64,000 nt of DNA. Source: CAVZYN01 sp963779515 (GTDB lineage: Bacteria > Pseudomonadota > Alphaproteobacteria > Rhizobiales > Hyphomicrobiaceae). The position numbers and the translations under genes were made by a program. The stretch covers positions 1 through 64,000 of the forward strand of contig CAVZYN010000004.1 of the NCBI GenBank assembly GCA_963779515.1. Direction: 5' to 3'. The notes under the pieces are model-generated. The model did no database searches and had not been told where the DNA came from. It worked only from the letters and a program-made list of their open reading frames with translations. This document shows positions 26,155-35,488 of the stretch, one piece after another. Position 1 is the stretch's first letter. The number at the start of each line of letters is the position of its first letter.

Positions 26155-27357
26155 GTGGCGCGCTCCTCATATCTGTTTACCAGCGAATCCGTTTCCGAAG
26201 GCCATCCGGACAAAGTCTGCGATCGCATCTCGGATGAAGTGGTCGATGCCTTCTATCGCGAAGGCTTGGCGGCAAAGCTCGATCCTTGGGGTATCCGCGC
26301 GGCGTGTGAGACGCTGGCGACGACCAACCGCGTCATTATCGCGGGAGAGTATCGCGGACCGAAGTCTGTGACGGTCGCAATGATCCAGGACCTGGCCCGC
26401 AAGGCGATCAAGGACATCGGATACGAACAGGACGGTTTTCATTGGGCGAATACCAACATTGAAGTGCTGCTGCATGGGCAGTCTTCCGATATCGCGCAGG
26501 GCGTTGATGCCAAGCAGCCGAGCAATCAGGAAGAAGGCGCGGGCGACCAGGGCATCATGTTCGGATATGCCTGCCGCGAAACGCCAGAGTTGATGCCGGC
26601 GCCGATCTATTACAGCCACAAAATCCTCGAGGATCTGGCGGCAGCGCGCAAATCAAAGACGGGCGACGCTGGGAAGCTCGGTCCGGATTCCAAGAGCCAG
26701 GTGACGGTGCGGTATGAGAACGGCAAGCCGGTCGGCGTGACCGCTATCGTCGTTTCACACCAGCACATCGTCGAGGATCTGACGTCGAACCAGGTTCGCG
26801 CCATTATTGAACCTTACGTCAAGAAGGCGATCCCTGACGGCTGGATCACAAAAGACACCGCGTGGCACATCAATCCGACCGGCAAATTCTACATCGGCGG
26901 ACCGGATGGCGACACGGGGCTGACGGGCCGTAAGATCATCGTCGACACCTATGGCGGCGCGGCACCGCATGGCGGCGGCGCGTTCTCGGGCAAAGATCCC
27001 ACGAAGGTGGATCGCTCGGCGGCATATGCTGCACGCTATCTTGCTAAGAACGTCGTTGCGTCAGGTGTTGCCGATCGCTGCACGATCCAGTTGGCGTATG
27101 CGATCGGTGTCGCGCGTCCGCTGTCGATCTACGTCGATACGCATGGCACGTCGAAAGTCGACGAGAGCAAGATCGAGAGCGTGCTGGCGCAGGTCATGGA
27201 TCTGACGCCACGCGGCATCAGGCAGACGCTGGATCTCAACAAGCCGATCTACGCGCGGACGTCGGCCTATGGTCACTTCGGCCGGAAGGCCGACAAGGAT
27301 GGTGGGTTCTCTTGGGAGAAGACGGATCTGGCGGAGAAGATCAAGAAGGCGGTTTGA
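26155..27357 (+). CDS. metK: methionine adenosyltransferase (S-adenosylmethionine synthetase)
   Basis: MetK makes S-adenosylmethionine from methionine and ATP as a cytosolic tetramer. The 400-residue protein shows the ATP motif EGHPDKVCDRISDEVVDA near the N-terminus, the hexapeptide-type GAGDQGIMFGYA and the P-loop-like GGGAFSGKDPTKVDRSAAY. The start is GTG 26155 (MARSSYLFTSES). It supplies the methyl donor for TrmB encoded just downstream and for MiaB. A strong terminator follows at 27383. Confidence 0.97.
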   Translation: MARSSYLFTSESVSEGHPDKVCDRISDEVVDAFYREGLAAKLDPWGIRAACETLATTNRVIIAGEYRGPKSVTVAMIQDLARKAIKDIGYEQDGFHWANTNIEVLLHGQSSDIAQGVDAKQPSNQEEGAGDQGIMFGYACRETPELMPAPIYYSHKILEDLAAARKSKTGDAGKLGPDSKSQVTVRYENGKPVGVTAIVVSHQHIVEDLTSNQVRAIIEPYVKKAIPDGWITKDTAWHINPTGKFYIGGPDGDTGLTGRKIIVDTYGGAAPHGGGAFSGKDPTKVDRSAAYAARYLAKNVVASGVADRCTIQLAYAIGVARPLSIYVDTHGTSKVDESKIESVLAQVMDLTPRGIRQTLDLNKPIYARTSAYGHFGRKADKDGGFSWEKTDLAEKIKKAV

Positions 27358-27382
27358 TCTGTTTGATAAGGACTGTTTGGAG

Positions 27383-27413
27383 AGGGCCGCTGATTGCGGC
27401 CTTCTTCGTTTTT
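27383..27413 (+). terminator. Rho-independent terminator after metK
   Basis: GGCCGC (27385-27390) pairs with GCGGCC (27396-27401) across a TGATT loop, followed by a T-rich tract ending in five T. It lies just before trmB, so trmB may depend on read-through or its own promoter. Confidence 0.82.
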
Positions 27414-27423
27414 GCGCGGATGC

Positions 27424-28128
27424 ATGATGAGTGGTGCAGAGGACGATGCCGCAACAGAACTGCGGTCGTTTGGCCGGCGGCGCGGACGAAAGCGCAGCGA
27501 TCGGCAGTCAAGGCTATTGCAGGAGGCACTGCCGCGCTTGGCGATCAATCTGAAGGCGCCGGCTCCGGTGCCGCTCGGCGCGCTGTTTCCGCCCGCTCCG
27601 GAAGATGTCTGGCTCGAGATCGGATTTGGCGGCGCGGAGCATTTGCTCTGGCAAGCGCGGCATAGTCCCAGCGTCGGTTTGATCGGGTGTGAACCGTTCG
27701 AGGACGGCGTTGTCAAGGCGCTGAGCGACATCGAGCAGCATGGTGATCAAAACATTCGCCTGCACGCCGACGATGCCCGACTGGTGTTGCGATGGCTGCC
27801 GCCTGCCTCGATCGCGCGGGCTTTTGTGCTGTTTCCGGATCCTTGGCCGAAGGCAAAGCATCGCAAGCGCCGGCTGGTGGCCGCGCCGCTGCTCGACATG
27901 CTGGCTCGCGTCCTGCGGCCCGGCGCGGAGTTGCGGATCGGGACGGATATTGGTGACTATGCGCGCACGATCTTGATGGCGTTTCAAAGTGAGGCGCGAT
28001 TTGAATGGCTAGCGCAGGGGCCTGACGATTGGCGCGTGCGGCCCGAAGATTGGCCGCCGACCCGCTATGAGCAAAAGGCAATCACGGCAGGGCGAAAGCC
28101 AGCTTTTTTCCGTTTCAAGAGGGTTTAG
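27424..28128 (+). CDS. trmB: tRNA (guanine(46)-N7)-methyltransferase
   Basis: TrmB methylates G46 in the variable loop of tRNAs using SAM. The 234-residue protein has the SAM-binding segment WLEIGFGGAEHLLWQA, the catalytic/structural FPDPWPKAKHRKRRLV and the C-terminal TRYEQKAITAGRKPAFFRF, all typical. Two adjacent ATG codons (27424 and 27427) could serve as start. Its 3' end overlaps the convergent LysR gene by 14 bases. Confidence 0.96.
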   Translation: MMSGAEDDAATELRSFGRRRGRKRSDRQSRLLQEALPRLAINLKAPAPVPLGALFPPAPEDVWLEIGFGGAEHLLWQARHSPSVGLIGCEPFEDGVVKALSDIEQHGDQNIRLHADDARLVLRWLPPASIARAFVLFPDPWPKAKHRKRRLVAAPLLDMLARVLRPGAELRIGTDIGDYARTILMAFQSEARFEWLAQGPDDWRVRPEDWPPTRYEQKAITAGRKPAFFRFKRV

Positions 28129-28966
28129 GCGCGTCGCCCAATGCGGCGAACGTCTCGATCAGCCAGTCGCTGGTCGCGCGGATGACGGGCATGTCGCGCA
28201 TGTCGGGGTGGATCAAGAGCCACGCTTCGCGGGTGTAAATGGTGTCGGTCACGCGCTTCAAAGACTTGTCGTGATCGGCATCGTAGCAGCCCAAGACGGC
28301 GCGGCCGAGCCCTGCGGCTGCGGCTTGGCGCAAGATGTTTGCGTCATCGCATTCGAAATAGGGCTGTTCGTTGTTCAGCTGGTCGTAGACGTATTTGGCC
28401 GGCGGCAAGTCGCGATAGACGGCTGGTAATGCCAACCATCGAACGTCCGCGGTCATGGGGCCAGCGCGCTCGTAAACCGCTGAAGGCAGGTCTGCCAGTT
28501 TGCGCACATAGAGACTGCCGTCGGTTGGGCGTGACATTCGGACGGCCAGATCCGTTTCCCAGCGGGCAAAGCTCAGGTTCTGGTTGGTGCACGTCAACTG
28601 CATGCGAATGTGAGGCGCCGATGCGTAGAGCGCGGGCAAGGCCGGCGCGATGATGGCCTGTGCGATGATGGGAGTCGTGGTGAGCCGGACGCGGGCACTC
28701 AGAACCGGTTCCTGTTGGGCGCTCAGGGATGCAAGACGTATTGCCTCGACCTCGAGGCGCTCCGCTTGGCGCAGGAGGATGGCGCCTGCTTCTGTCGGCG
28801 TTTGTTGCGTGCCTTGGCGAACGAACATTTTAGTGCCAGTGGCGGTCTCGAACCGCTTCAGCCGGCGTGCGATCGTGGTTTCATCCATCTCGAGGGCGGT
28901 TGCCGCACTCGCGAAGTTCCCAGCTCTGGCGATGGCCAAAACGACCCGTGCGTCATCCCAATTCAT
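28115..28966 (-). CDS. LysR family transcriptional regulator
   Basis: The 283-residue protein has an N-terminal winged HTH (MNWDDARVVLAIARAGNFAS, then ALEMDETTIARRLKRFE) and a C-terminal effector-binding domain from about residue 90. The HTH shows the usual pattern, although the binding helix carries DETT in place of the common SQPA/VSRT, as in a subset of LysR proteins. The effector and target are unknown. It is convergent with trmB and divergent from the rimP-nusA operon, whose leader lies 180 bases away. Confidence 0.88.
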   Translation of the reverse strand: MNWDDARVVLAIARAGNFASAATALEMDETTIARRLKRFETATGTKMFVRQGTQQTPTEAGAILLRQAERLEVEAIRLASLSAQQEPVLSARVRLTTTPIIAQAIIAPALPALYASAPHIRMQLTCTNQNLSFARWETDLAVRMSRPTDGSLYVRKLADLPSAVYERAGPMTADVRWLALPAVYRDLPPAKYVYDQLNNEQPYFECDDANILRQAAAAGLGRAVLGCYDADHDKSLKRVTDTIYTREAWLLIHPDMRDMPVIRATSDWLIETFAALGDAPKPS

Positions 28967-29144
28967 GCCTGCACATTTGCAGGCTGCATCGAGCAGTGTC
29001 TAGCAATTCGCAGGTAAATCCTGAGTTTTTCTGGAGGCCCTCAGGGCGCCGACCGAATTTTTCCGCCTTTTTATCTCCAATCGCGCTTGCCAATGGTGTT
29101 TGGGCTCGCTACCTTGTGATCGCTCATGATCATCTCAACTTCGG

Positions 29145-29175
29145 GAGTGGGCCCTTAGGGGTCCGCTCTTTTTGT
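29145..29175 (+). terminator. attenuator-like terminator hairpin in the rimP-nusA leader
   Basis: GAGTGGGCCC (29145-29154) pairs with GGGTCCGCTC (29159-29168), with two G-T pairs, and is followed by TTTTTG. It sits immediately before rimP, where a leader terminator could allow feedback on nusA operon expression by the products it encodes. Confidence 0.7.
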
Positions 29176-29192
29176 TTTGCGACGGCACGCGT

Positions 29193-29840
29193 TTGACCAA
29201 TAACTCACCCACAGATTCATCTTCGCTGCGTACAGACAGTGGGGTCATCGCCCAAGGTGCGGCCCCTGCTGATGGCCGATTTGCTCGCGAAACGGGTCTC
29301 GCCGCCAAGATCGCCGACATTATAGAGCCTGTGATCGCGGACCTCGGGTTCCGGCTGGTGCGGGTGGCCGTGTCTGGCAAGGAAGGCCAGACGGTGCAGA
29401 TCATGGCGGAACGTTCCGACGGCTCCATGACGATAGAGGATTGCGAGGCGATTTCACGGCAGGTGTCGGCGGTCCTCGATGTCAACGATCCGATTTCGGA
29501 GGCGTGGCGGCTGGAAGTTTCGTCGCCAGGCATCGATCGGCCGCTGGTTCGTCCGAGCGACTTCACAGATTGGGCGGGCTATGAGGCCAAATTCGAGATG
29601 AAAGAAATGATCTCGGGCCGGAAACGGTTCCGGGGTGTGCTCGAAGGGTTCGAGGATGGGGAAGCGCGCGTCGAGGTGGAGCTTGATCAGATTGGACGGC
29701 AGGTCATTGGCCTGCCCGTCGCTCTGATCTCGGAAGCACGTCTCGTTCTCACAGATGGCCTCATTCGCGAGGCCTTGAACCGTTCGAAGAAGAACAAGTC
29801 ATCAACCGCGGCCCATGACGGTGCCGAATACGACATGTGA
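29193..29840 (+). CDS. rimP: ribosome maturation factor RimP
   Basis: RimP assists 30S assembly. The N-terminal domain includes IEPVIADLGFRLVRVAVSG and the family signature WRLEVSSPGIDRPLVRPSDF; a C-terminal SH3-like domain follows. The 215-residue reading from TTG 29193 has an N-terminal extension of about 30 residues and a charged tail. The start is not certain, because no ATG is near and alternatives exist up to GVIAQG. It is the first gene of a rimP-nusA-ylxR-infB operon, preceded by an attenuator-like hairpin. Confidence 0.92.
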   Translation: MTNNSPTDSSSLRTDSGVIAQGAAPADGRFARETGLAAKIADIIEPVIADLGFRLVRVAVSGKEGQTVQIMAERSDGSMTIEDCEAISRQVSAVLDVNDPISEAWRLEVSSPGIDRPLVRPSDFTDWAGYEAKFEMKEMISGRKRFRGVLEGFEDGEARVEVELDQIGRQVIGLPVALISEARLVLTDGLIREALNRSKKNKSSTAAHDGAEYDM

Positions 29841-29860
29841 AGTTGGAGGTTCAAGGACCC

Positions 29861-31513
29861 ATGGCTCAACCAGGCGTCAGCGCGAACAGGCTGGAATTGC
29901 TGCAGATCGCAGATGCAGTGGCGCGTGAAAAAACGATCGACCGCAAGATCGTGATCCAAGCCATGGAAGATGCGATCCAAAAGGCGGCGAAATCGCGCTA
30001 TGGCGCGGAAAACGACATCCGCTGCGAGATCGATCCCAAAACCGGCGAGACCAAGCTGTCTCGGGTCGTCACGGTCGTTGATCTGGTCGAAAACGACTCG
30101 ACGCAAATGACGGTCGCGGATGCGCAACGCCGCAACCCGCAAGCCAAGGCCGGCGATTTGATCGCGGAGTCACTACCGCCACTCGAGTTCGGCCGTGTCG
30201 CGGCGCAGAACGCCAAACAAGTGATCGTGCAGAAAGTGCGCGAGGCGGAGCGTGAGCGGCAGTTCAATGAATACAAGGATCGAGTGGGCGAGATCGCCAA
30301 CGGCACCGTCAAGCGGGTCGAATACGGCAACGTGATCGTCGATCTGGGACGTGGCGAAGGCATCATCCGCCGCGATGAAATGATCCCGCGCGAAAATGTT
30401 CGCTTGAGCGACCGCATCCGGGCATTTGTCTATGACGTGCGCCGCGAGCCGCGCGGGCCGCAGATCTTCCTGTCGCGTGCGAAGCCGGAATTCATGGCGA
30501 AGCTTTTTGCGCAGGAAGTGCCGGAAATCTACGACGGCATCGTCCAAATCAAGTCGGTGGCGCGAGACCCGGGCAGCCGTGCCAAGATTGCCGTGATTTC
30601 GAAGGATAGTTCGATCGATCCGGTCGGCGCGTGCGTCGGCATGCGCGGCCAGCGTGTGCAGGCAGTGGTTGCTGAATTGCAGGGCGAAAAAGTCGATATC
30701 ATCCAATGGAAGAACGATCCGGCCGAGTTCATCGTCAACGCCTTGGCGCCGGCGGAAGTGACGAAGGTCGTGCTCGACGAAGATTCCAACCGCATTGAAG
30801 TGGTGGTGCCGGAAAGTCAGCTGTCGCTGGCCATTGGCCGGCGCGGGCAGAACGTGCGGCTTGCGTCGCAGCTCACGGGTTGGGAAATCGACATTCTGAC
30901 GGAACAGGAAGAGAGCGAGCGCCGGCAGAAGGAATTCTCGCATCGCACGCAGCTCTTCATGGAAGCCTTGGACGTCGACGAGGTCATCGCCCAGTTGCTG
31001 GCGACGGAAGGCTTCGAGACAGTCGACGAGGTTGCCTTTGTCGATGCGCAGGAGATCGCGCATATCGAAGGTTTCGACGAAGATACGGCGGCCGAGATCC
31101 AGACCCGTGCGAAGGACTACCTGGAGCGGATCGAGTCCGAGCGTGAAGCGAAACGCAAGGAGCTGGGCGTGGCAGACGATATGGCGAAAGTTCCGGGCAT
31201 GACCACGGCGATGCAAGTGGCGCTCGGCGAGAATGGCATCAAGACGCTTGAGGATTTTGCCGACTGCGCGACCGACGATCTTGTCGGCTGGACGGAGCGC
31301 AAGAAAGAAAAGGACGCCGAGCCAGTCAAGCACAAAGGCTACTTCGAAGGTTTCGAAATCACGCGGAAAGATGCCGAGAACATGATCATGTCGGCACGCG
31401 TGATCGCGGGCTGGATCACGGAAGAAGATTTGGCGGCTATGCGCGCCGAGGAGGCTGCGGCGGAAGATGCCGAGGCCGACGAGGCCGCCGCTGCCGTCGC
31501 GGCTAAAGTCTAG
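29861..31513 (+). CDS. nusA: transcription termination/antitermination protein NusA
   Basis: NusA binds RNA polymerase and controls pausing, termination and antitermination. The 550-residue protein has the N-terminal RNAP-binding domain, the S1 domain (about 135-200, GTVKRVEYGNVIVDLGRGEG), KH1 (DPVGACVGMRGQRVQAVV) and KH2 (LAIGRRGQNVRLASQLTGW). Two C-terminal helix-hairpin-helix repeats and an acidic Ala/Glu-rich tail follow. The start is ATG 29861 (MAQPGVSANRLEL), chosen over in-frame codons inside the rimP 3' end. Confidence 0.97.
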   Translation: MAQPGVSANRLELLQIADAVAREKTIDRKIVIQAMEDAIQKAAKSRYGAENDIRCEIDPKTGETKLSRVVTVVDLVENDSTQMTVADAQRRNPQAKAGDLIAESLPPLEFGRVAAQNAKQVIVQKVREAERERQFNEYKDRVGEIANGTVKRVEYGNVIVDLGRGEGIIRRDEMIPRENVRLSDRIRAFVYDVRREPRGPQIFLSRAKPEFMAKLFAQEVPEIYDGIVQIKSVARDPGSRAKIAVISKDSSIDPVGACVGMRGQRVQAVVAELQGEKVDIIQWKNDPAEFIVNALAPAEVTKVVLDEDSNRIEVVVPESQLSLAIGRRGQNVRLASQLTGWEIDILTEQEESERRQKEFSHRTQLFMEALDVDEVIAQLLATEGFETVDEVAFVDAQEIAHIEGFDEDTAAEIQTRAKDYLERIESEREAKRKELGVADDMAKVPGMTTAMQVALGENGIKTLEDFADCATDDLVGWTERKKEKDAEPVKHKGYFEGFEITRKDAENMIMSARVIAGWITEEDLAAMRAEEAAAEDAEADEAAAAVAAKV

Positions 31514-31544
31514 CTCAAAGCCATGGGCCGGAGCGCATCACAGA

Positions 31545-32240
31545 GTGATCGAAACACGCCAACAGCCGATCCGGGCGGGCAAGGGGACTAATGAACCCGT
31601 GCGACGGCTTTGCATCGTCACGCGGCGTGAGCTGCCGACGGACGGTCTCATAAGATTTGGCGTCGCGCCCGACGATACGATCGTGCCGGATTTGGCGCAG
31701 CGGCTGCCTGGTCGCGGCGTTTGGGTCACGGCGACCCATGCCGCCGTGGCGGCCGCTGCCGCAAACAACGCGTTTGCCAAGAGTCTGAAGCAAAAAGTCA
31801 ATTTTGACAAAGACTTGGCTGATCATGTTGGTCATTTGATGCGCACTCGCGCGCGGGAGGCCCTGAGCCTCGCGAACAAAGCGGGTGCGGTGATTGTGGG
31901 GTTTGCGAAAGTTGATGCGGCGATCACCGCGGCGCAGGTTATCATGATGATCCATGCGTCCGACGCCTCGGACGATGGCGCATCAAAACTCGACCGGAAA
32001 TACAGCGCGGTTGCTGCGGCGCGGGGACAACCCGTTCGCTTGGTGAATGATTTCAGCGGCGCTGAATTGGACTTGGCCATTGGCCGTACAAATGTGGTAC
32101 ATGCTGCGCTAATCGAGAGCGGCGCTGGCAAGAAGTTTCTCAGCGAGGCTCGGCGCCACCAGCGCTACAGGCTCAACGAAGATCTCGGAAATGATGCGGC
32201 GCTTGCGCCGCGTATTGGCGCAAGTACGGATACGGAATGA
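31545..32240 (+). CDS. YlxR domain/L7Ae-like RNA-binding protein
   Basis: The 231-residue protein combines a YlxR (DUF448) domain (about residues 15-90, EPVRRLCIVTRRELP and QRLPGRGVWV) with an L7Ae-type domain (about 95-185, ALSLANKAGAVIVGFAKVDAAI). In Firmicutes these are separate neighbouring genes, ylxR and ylxQ; in alphaproteobacteria the fusion between nusA and infB is usual. The likely role is RNA or ribosome binding. The start is GTG 31545. The stop overlaps the infB ATG by four bases. Confidence 0.9.
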   Translation: MIETRQQPIRAGKGTNEPVRRLCIVTRRELPTDGLIRFGVAPDDTIVPDLAQRLPGRGVWVTATHAAVAAAAANNAFAKSLKQKVNFDKDLADHVGHLMRTRAREALSLANKAGAVIVGFAKVDAAITAAQVIMMIHASDASDDGASKLDRKYSAVAAARGQPVRLVNDFSGAELDLAIGRTNVVHAALIESGAGKKFLSEARRHQRYRLNEDLGNDAALAPRIGASTDTE

Positions 32241-34837
32241 CAGATACGAAGCAAACCACCGATAAAGCTGGCGCCGGGGCGCGCAAGCCGCTGAGCCTGA
32301 AGCGCACGGTCGATGCCGGCAGCGTGCGGCAGAGCTTCAGCCACGGCCGCTCAAAGAGCGTGGTGGTCGAAAAGAAGAAGACGCGCAAGCTCACTGGACC
32401 AGGTGGCGGCGAGGTCGAGGAAACAACGGCCTCCGCGGCGCCAGCGGTTGTCGCTCCCGCTACGGGCGATCGGCGTGCAGCCGCGCCGACCATTGCGCCT
32501 GGGTCGCTGTCGACCGGCGAAATGGATGCGCGTATGCGTGCGCTGAGCGCTGAGCGCGAGAGATCGGACGCGGAAACGCGGGAGCGCGACGAGCGGGCCG
32601 CCCTCGAACGTGCAGAGCGCGAAGCCGCGGCGCGCGCGCGCAAGGAAGAAGACGATCGATTGCGTGCTGCTGGGTTGCCAGTTCCGGCGCCGGAGCCGCA
32701 GCCGGTTACTGAACCCGCGCCGATTGTCGCCAAGGCGTCAGCGTCGGGGCCAGCAGCGCGCCCGGCGGACAAGGCCAAGGCCGCCGAGCCGATCACGGCG
32801 CGCCGTGCCGATGGTACACCTTTGGGCCGGCAGCGCACCGCGCGCGAGATCGAAGAGCTGGCCGAAGCCGACGATGAGTCGCGCGGCAAAAAGAAGTTCG
32901 GAACGAAGGTGCCGATCAAAGCGCCGGTGAAGGTCGTCGAGGAGCGCAAAGAGCGCGTCAAGTTGACGATCAACAACGCGTTCGATGAGCAACAGCGCGA
33001 GCGTTCGCTCGCCTCGCTGCGGCGCAAGCGCGAGCGCGAGAAGCTCAAGGCGATGGGCATCCCGCAGAACCGCGAGAAGGTTATGCGCGAAGTCATCATT
33101 CCGGAAGCGATCACGATTCAAGAGCTGTCGAACCGCATGACGGAACGCGGAGTCGACGTGATCAAGCTGCTGATGAAGCAAGGTGCGATGCACAAGATCA
33201 CGGATGTGATCGACGCGGATACCGCCGAGCTGATCGTGACCGAGTTCGGTCACACGCCGAAGCGCGTTTCGGAAGCTGACGTTGAAGAGGGCTTCATCGC
33301 CCAGAAGGACGTCGACCTCGATCAACAGCCGCGTGCGCCCGTGGTGACGATCATGGGGCACGTCGATCACGGCAAGACGTCGCTGCTCGACGCAATCCGG
33401 AGCGCCAATGTGGCGTCGGGCGAAGCCGGTGGCATTACGCAGCACATCGGCGCCTATCAGGTCGAGACGGCGGACGGCAAGAAAGTCACGTTCATCGATA
33501 CGCCGGGCCATGAAGCGTTCACGGCCATGCGGGCGCGCGGGGCGAAGGTCACGGACATCGTCATTCTCGTGGTGGCTGCCGACGATGGCGTGATGCCGCA
33601 GACGATCGAGGCGATCAATCACGCCAAGGCCGCCGGCGTGCCGATGATCGTTGCGATCAACAAGATGGACAAACCGCAGGCGGAACCTTTGCGGGTGCGC
33701 ACGGATCTGCTGCAACACGGCGTGATCGTGGAAAGCATGTCGGGCGAGACACTGGAAGTTGAGGTGTCAGCGCTGAAGCGTACGGGGCTCGACAGACTGC
33801 TCGAGGCCATCACGTTGCAAGCTGAACTGTTGGATCTCAAGGCCAACGCGGTTCGATCGGCGGAAGGCTTCATCATCGAAGCAAAACTCGAACGCGGCCG
33901 CGGCCCGGTCGGAACGCTGCTGGTGCAGCGCGGGACGCTGAAGGTTGGCGATATTGTCGTCGCCGGCGCGTCTTGGGGGCGCGTGCGTGCGCTGCTCGAT
34001 GCCCATGGCGTGCCGACCAAGGATGCGGGTCCGTCGGTTCCGGTGGAAGTGCTTGGCTTCGATTCCGCGCCGGAAGCGGGTGATCAATTCGCGGTGGTGG
34101 AGAACGAGCAGCGGGCGCGCGAGCTGACGGATTATCGTATCCGCAAGCGTCGCGAGACGCTGGGTCAGGCCTCGACGTCGCGGACGCTCGAGCAAATGAT
34201 GCAACAGCTGAAAGAGGCTGGCAAAAAAGAGTTCCCGCTGGTCATCAAAGGCGACGTGCAGGGCTCCGTGGAAGCGATCCAAGGCGCATTGGCGAAACTC
34301 GGCAACGAGGAAGTGGCGGCGCGGATCATTCACTCGGGCGTCGGCAGTATTACGGAGTCGGATATCGGCCTGGCCGGAGCGTCGCGGGCTGTGGTGCTCG
34401 GCTTCAACGTGCGCGCCAACGCGCAGGCGAAGCAAACGGCCGACGGTCAAGGCGTCGAGATCCGTTATTACTCGATCATCTATGATCTCGTTGATGAAGT
34501 GAAAGCTGCGATGTCGGGTCTGCTGGCCCCGACCAAAAAGGAAAATTTCCTCGGTTATGCGACGATCAAGCAGGTCTTCAATATTTCGAAGCAAGGCAAA
34601 GTCGCGGGTTGTCAGGTCACTGAAGGCAAGGTCGAACGCGGCGCCAAGGTTCGTCTGCTGCGCGATAAGGTCGTCATTCACGAAGGCACTTTATCGATTC
34701 TGAAGCGGTTCAAGGACGATATGCGCGAAGTGCCGGCCGGCCAAGAGTGTGGCATGGCGTTCGCGAACTATCAGGACATCCGCGAGGGGGACGAGATCGA
34801 GTGCTTCCAAGTGGAGATCATCAAGCGGTCGCTTTGA
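32237..34837 (+). CDS. infB: translation initiation factor IF-2
   Basis: IF-2 is the GTPase that places fMet-tRNA in the 30S P site and promotes subunit joining. The 866-residue protein has a long charged Ala/Arg/Glu-rich N-terminal region (1-260), the IF2_N module (EAITIQELSNRMTERGVDVIK), and the G domain with GHVDHGKTSLLDAI, DTPGHEAF and NKMD. Domains II-IV follow. It starts inside the stop of the ylxR-like gene, so translation is coupled. The N-terminal region lacks the long Pro/Ala repeats found in some relatives. Confidence 0.98.
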   Translation: MTDTKQTTDKAGAGARKPLSLKRTVDAGSVRQSFSHGRSKSVVVEKKKTRKLTGPGGGEVEETTASAAPAVVAPATGDRRAAAPTIAPGSLSTGEMDARMRALSAERERSDAETRERDERAALERAEREAAARARKEEDDRLRAAGLPVPAPEPQPVTEPAPIVAKASASGPAARPADKAKAAEPITARRADGTPLGRQRTAREIEELAEADDESRGKKKFGTKVPIKAPVKVVEERKERVKLTINNAFDEQQRERSLASLRRKREREKLKAMGIPQNREKVMREVIIPEAITIQELSNRMTERGVDVIKLLMKQGAMHKITDVIDADTAELIVTEFGHTPKRVSEADVEEGFIAQKDVDLDQQPRAPVVTIMGHVDHGKTSLLDAIRSANVASGEAGGITQHIGAYQVETADGKKVTFIDTPGHEAFTAMRARGAKVTDIVILVVAADDGVMPQTIEAINHAKAAGVPMIVAINKMDKPQAEPLRVRTDLLQHGVIVESMSGETLEVEVSALKRTGLDRLLEAITLQAELLDLKANAVRSAEGFIIEAKLERGRGPVGTLLVQRGTLKVGDIVVAGASWGRVRALLDAHGVPTKDAGPSVPVEVLGFDSAPEAGDQFAVVENEQRARELTDYRIRKRRETLGQASTSRTLEQMMQQLKEAGKKEFPLVIKGDVQGSVEAIQGALAKLGNEEVAARIIHSGVGSITESDIGLAGASRAVVLGFNVRANAQAKQTADGQGVEIRYYSIIYDLVDEVKAAMSGLLAPTKKENFLGYATIKQVFNISKQGKVAGCQVTEGKVERGAKVRLLRDKVVIHEGTLSILKRFKDDMREVPAGQECGMAFANYQDIREGDEIECFQVEIIKRSL

Positions 34838-35045
34838 TGACCTTAGCGGCGCATAGCCGCGTTCCGAGTTGATGTTTACCGAGGCCTGTGCCGGTCCAAT
34901 CCCGGCGCAGGCGTCGAGGATCAGATGATACTGACAATTATGATGCCAATGAACCTCGAGAATAGGGGTTTGCACGCGCAGTTGCCGCGCGCGATCCTTG
35001 TGGGACAGCACCCATATAATTTGATGTTAGTCAAAGGAGACGGCG

Positions 35046-35456
35046 ATGGCCAAGAAGGCTAAGCGCGGCGGGGACCTGGCTGCAGGGCCGTCGCAGCGCA
35101 TGCTACGGATCGGGGAAATGATCCGGCACAAGGTCTCGGAAATGCTGATGCGCGCGGAGATCCACGACGCGGTGATTTCGAGTGCCGTAATCACGGTGCC
35201 GGAAGTGCGGATGTCCCCGGACCTAAAGCTCGCGACGATCTTCATCATGCCGTTGGGGGGGAAGGATCTGCCGAAGGTGCTGGCGGCTCTCGAGGCGAAC
35301 AAAAAGTACATTCGAGGGGAGGTGGCGCGGGCGCTCAATCTGAAGTTTGCGCCGGATGTGCGGTTCCGGCGCGACGAATCGTTCGATGAGGCGGCGCGGA
35401 TCGACAAGCTGTTTCGAGATCCGAAAGTGCGGCAAGACGTCGAGAAAGACGAGTAG
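35046..35456 (+). CDS. rbfA: 30S ribosome-binding factor RbfA
   Basis: RbfA is a KH-fold 30S assembly factor. The 136-residue protein has the family signature RMLRIGEMIRHKVSEMLMRA and, in the second half, LNLKFAPDVRFRRDESFDEA. Start at ATG 35046 after AAAGGAGAC. The 208-base gap after infB contains a GC-rich stem-loop (about 34885-34915) without a T run. Confidence 0.96.
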   Translation: MAKKAKRGGDLAAGPSQRMLRIGEMIRHKVSEMLMRAEIHDAVISSAVITVPEVRMSPDLKLATIFIMPLGGKDLPKVLAALEANKKYIRGEVARALNLKFAPDVRFRRDESFDEAARIDKLFRDPKVRQDVEKDE

Positions 35457-35488
35457 CGCAGTAGGCAGCTGACAAACGAAAGCGGCGG

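Noticed and set aside
30173..31333. 386-codon minus-strand frame opposite nusA
   Set aside because: Antisense shadow; nusA on the plus strand has all its domains.
32738..33718. 326-codon minus-strand frame opposite infB
   Set aside because: Antisense shadow of the IF-2 G domain.
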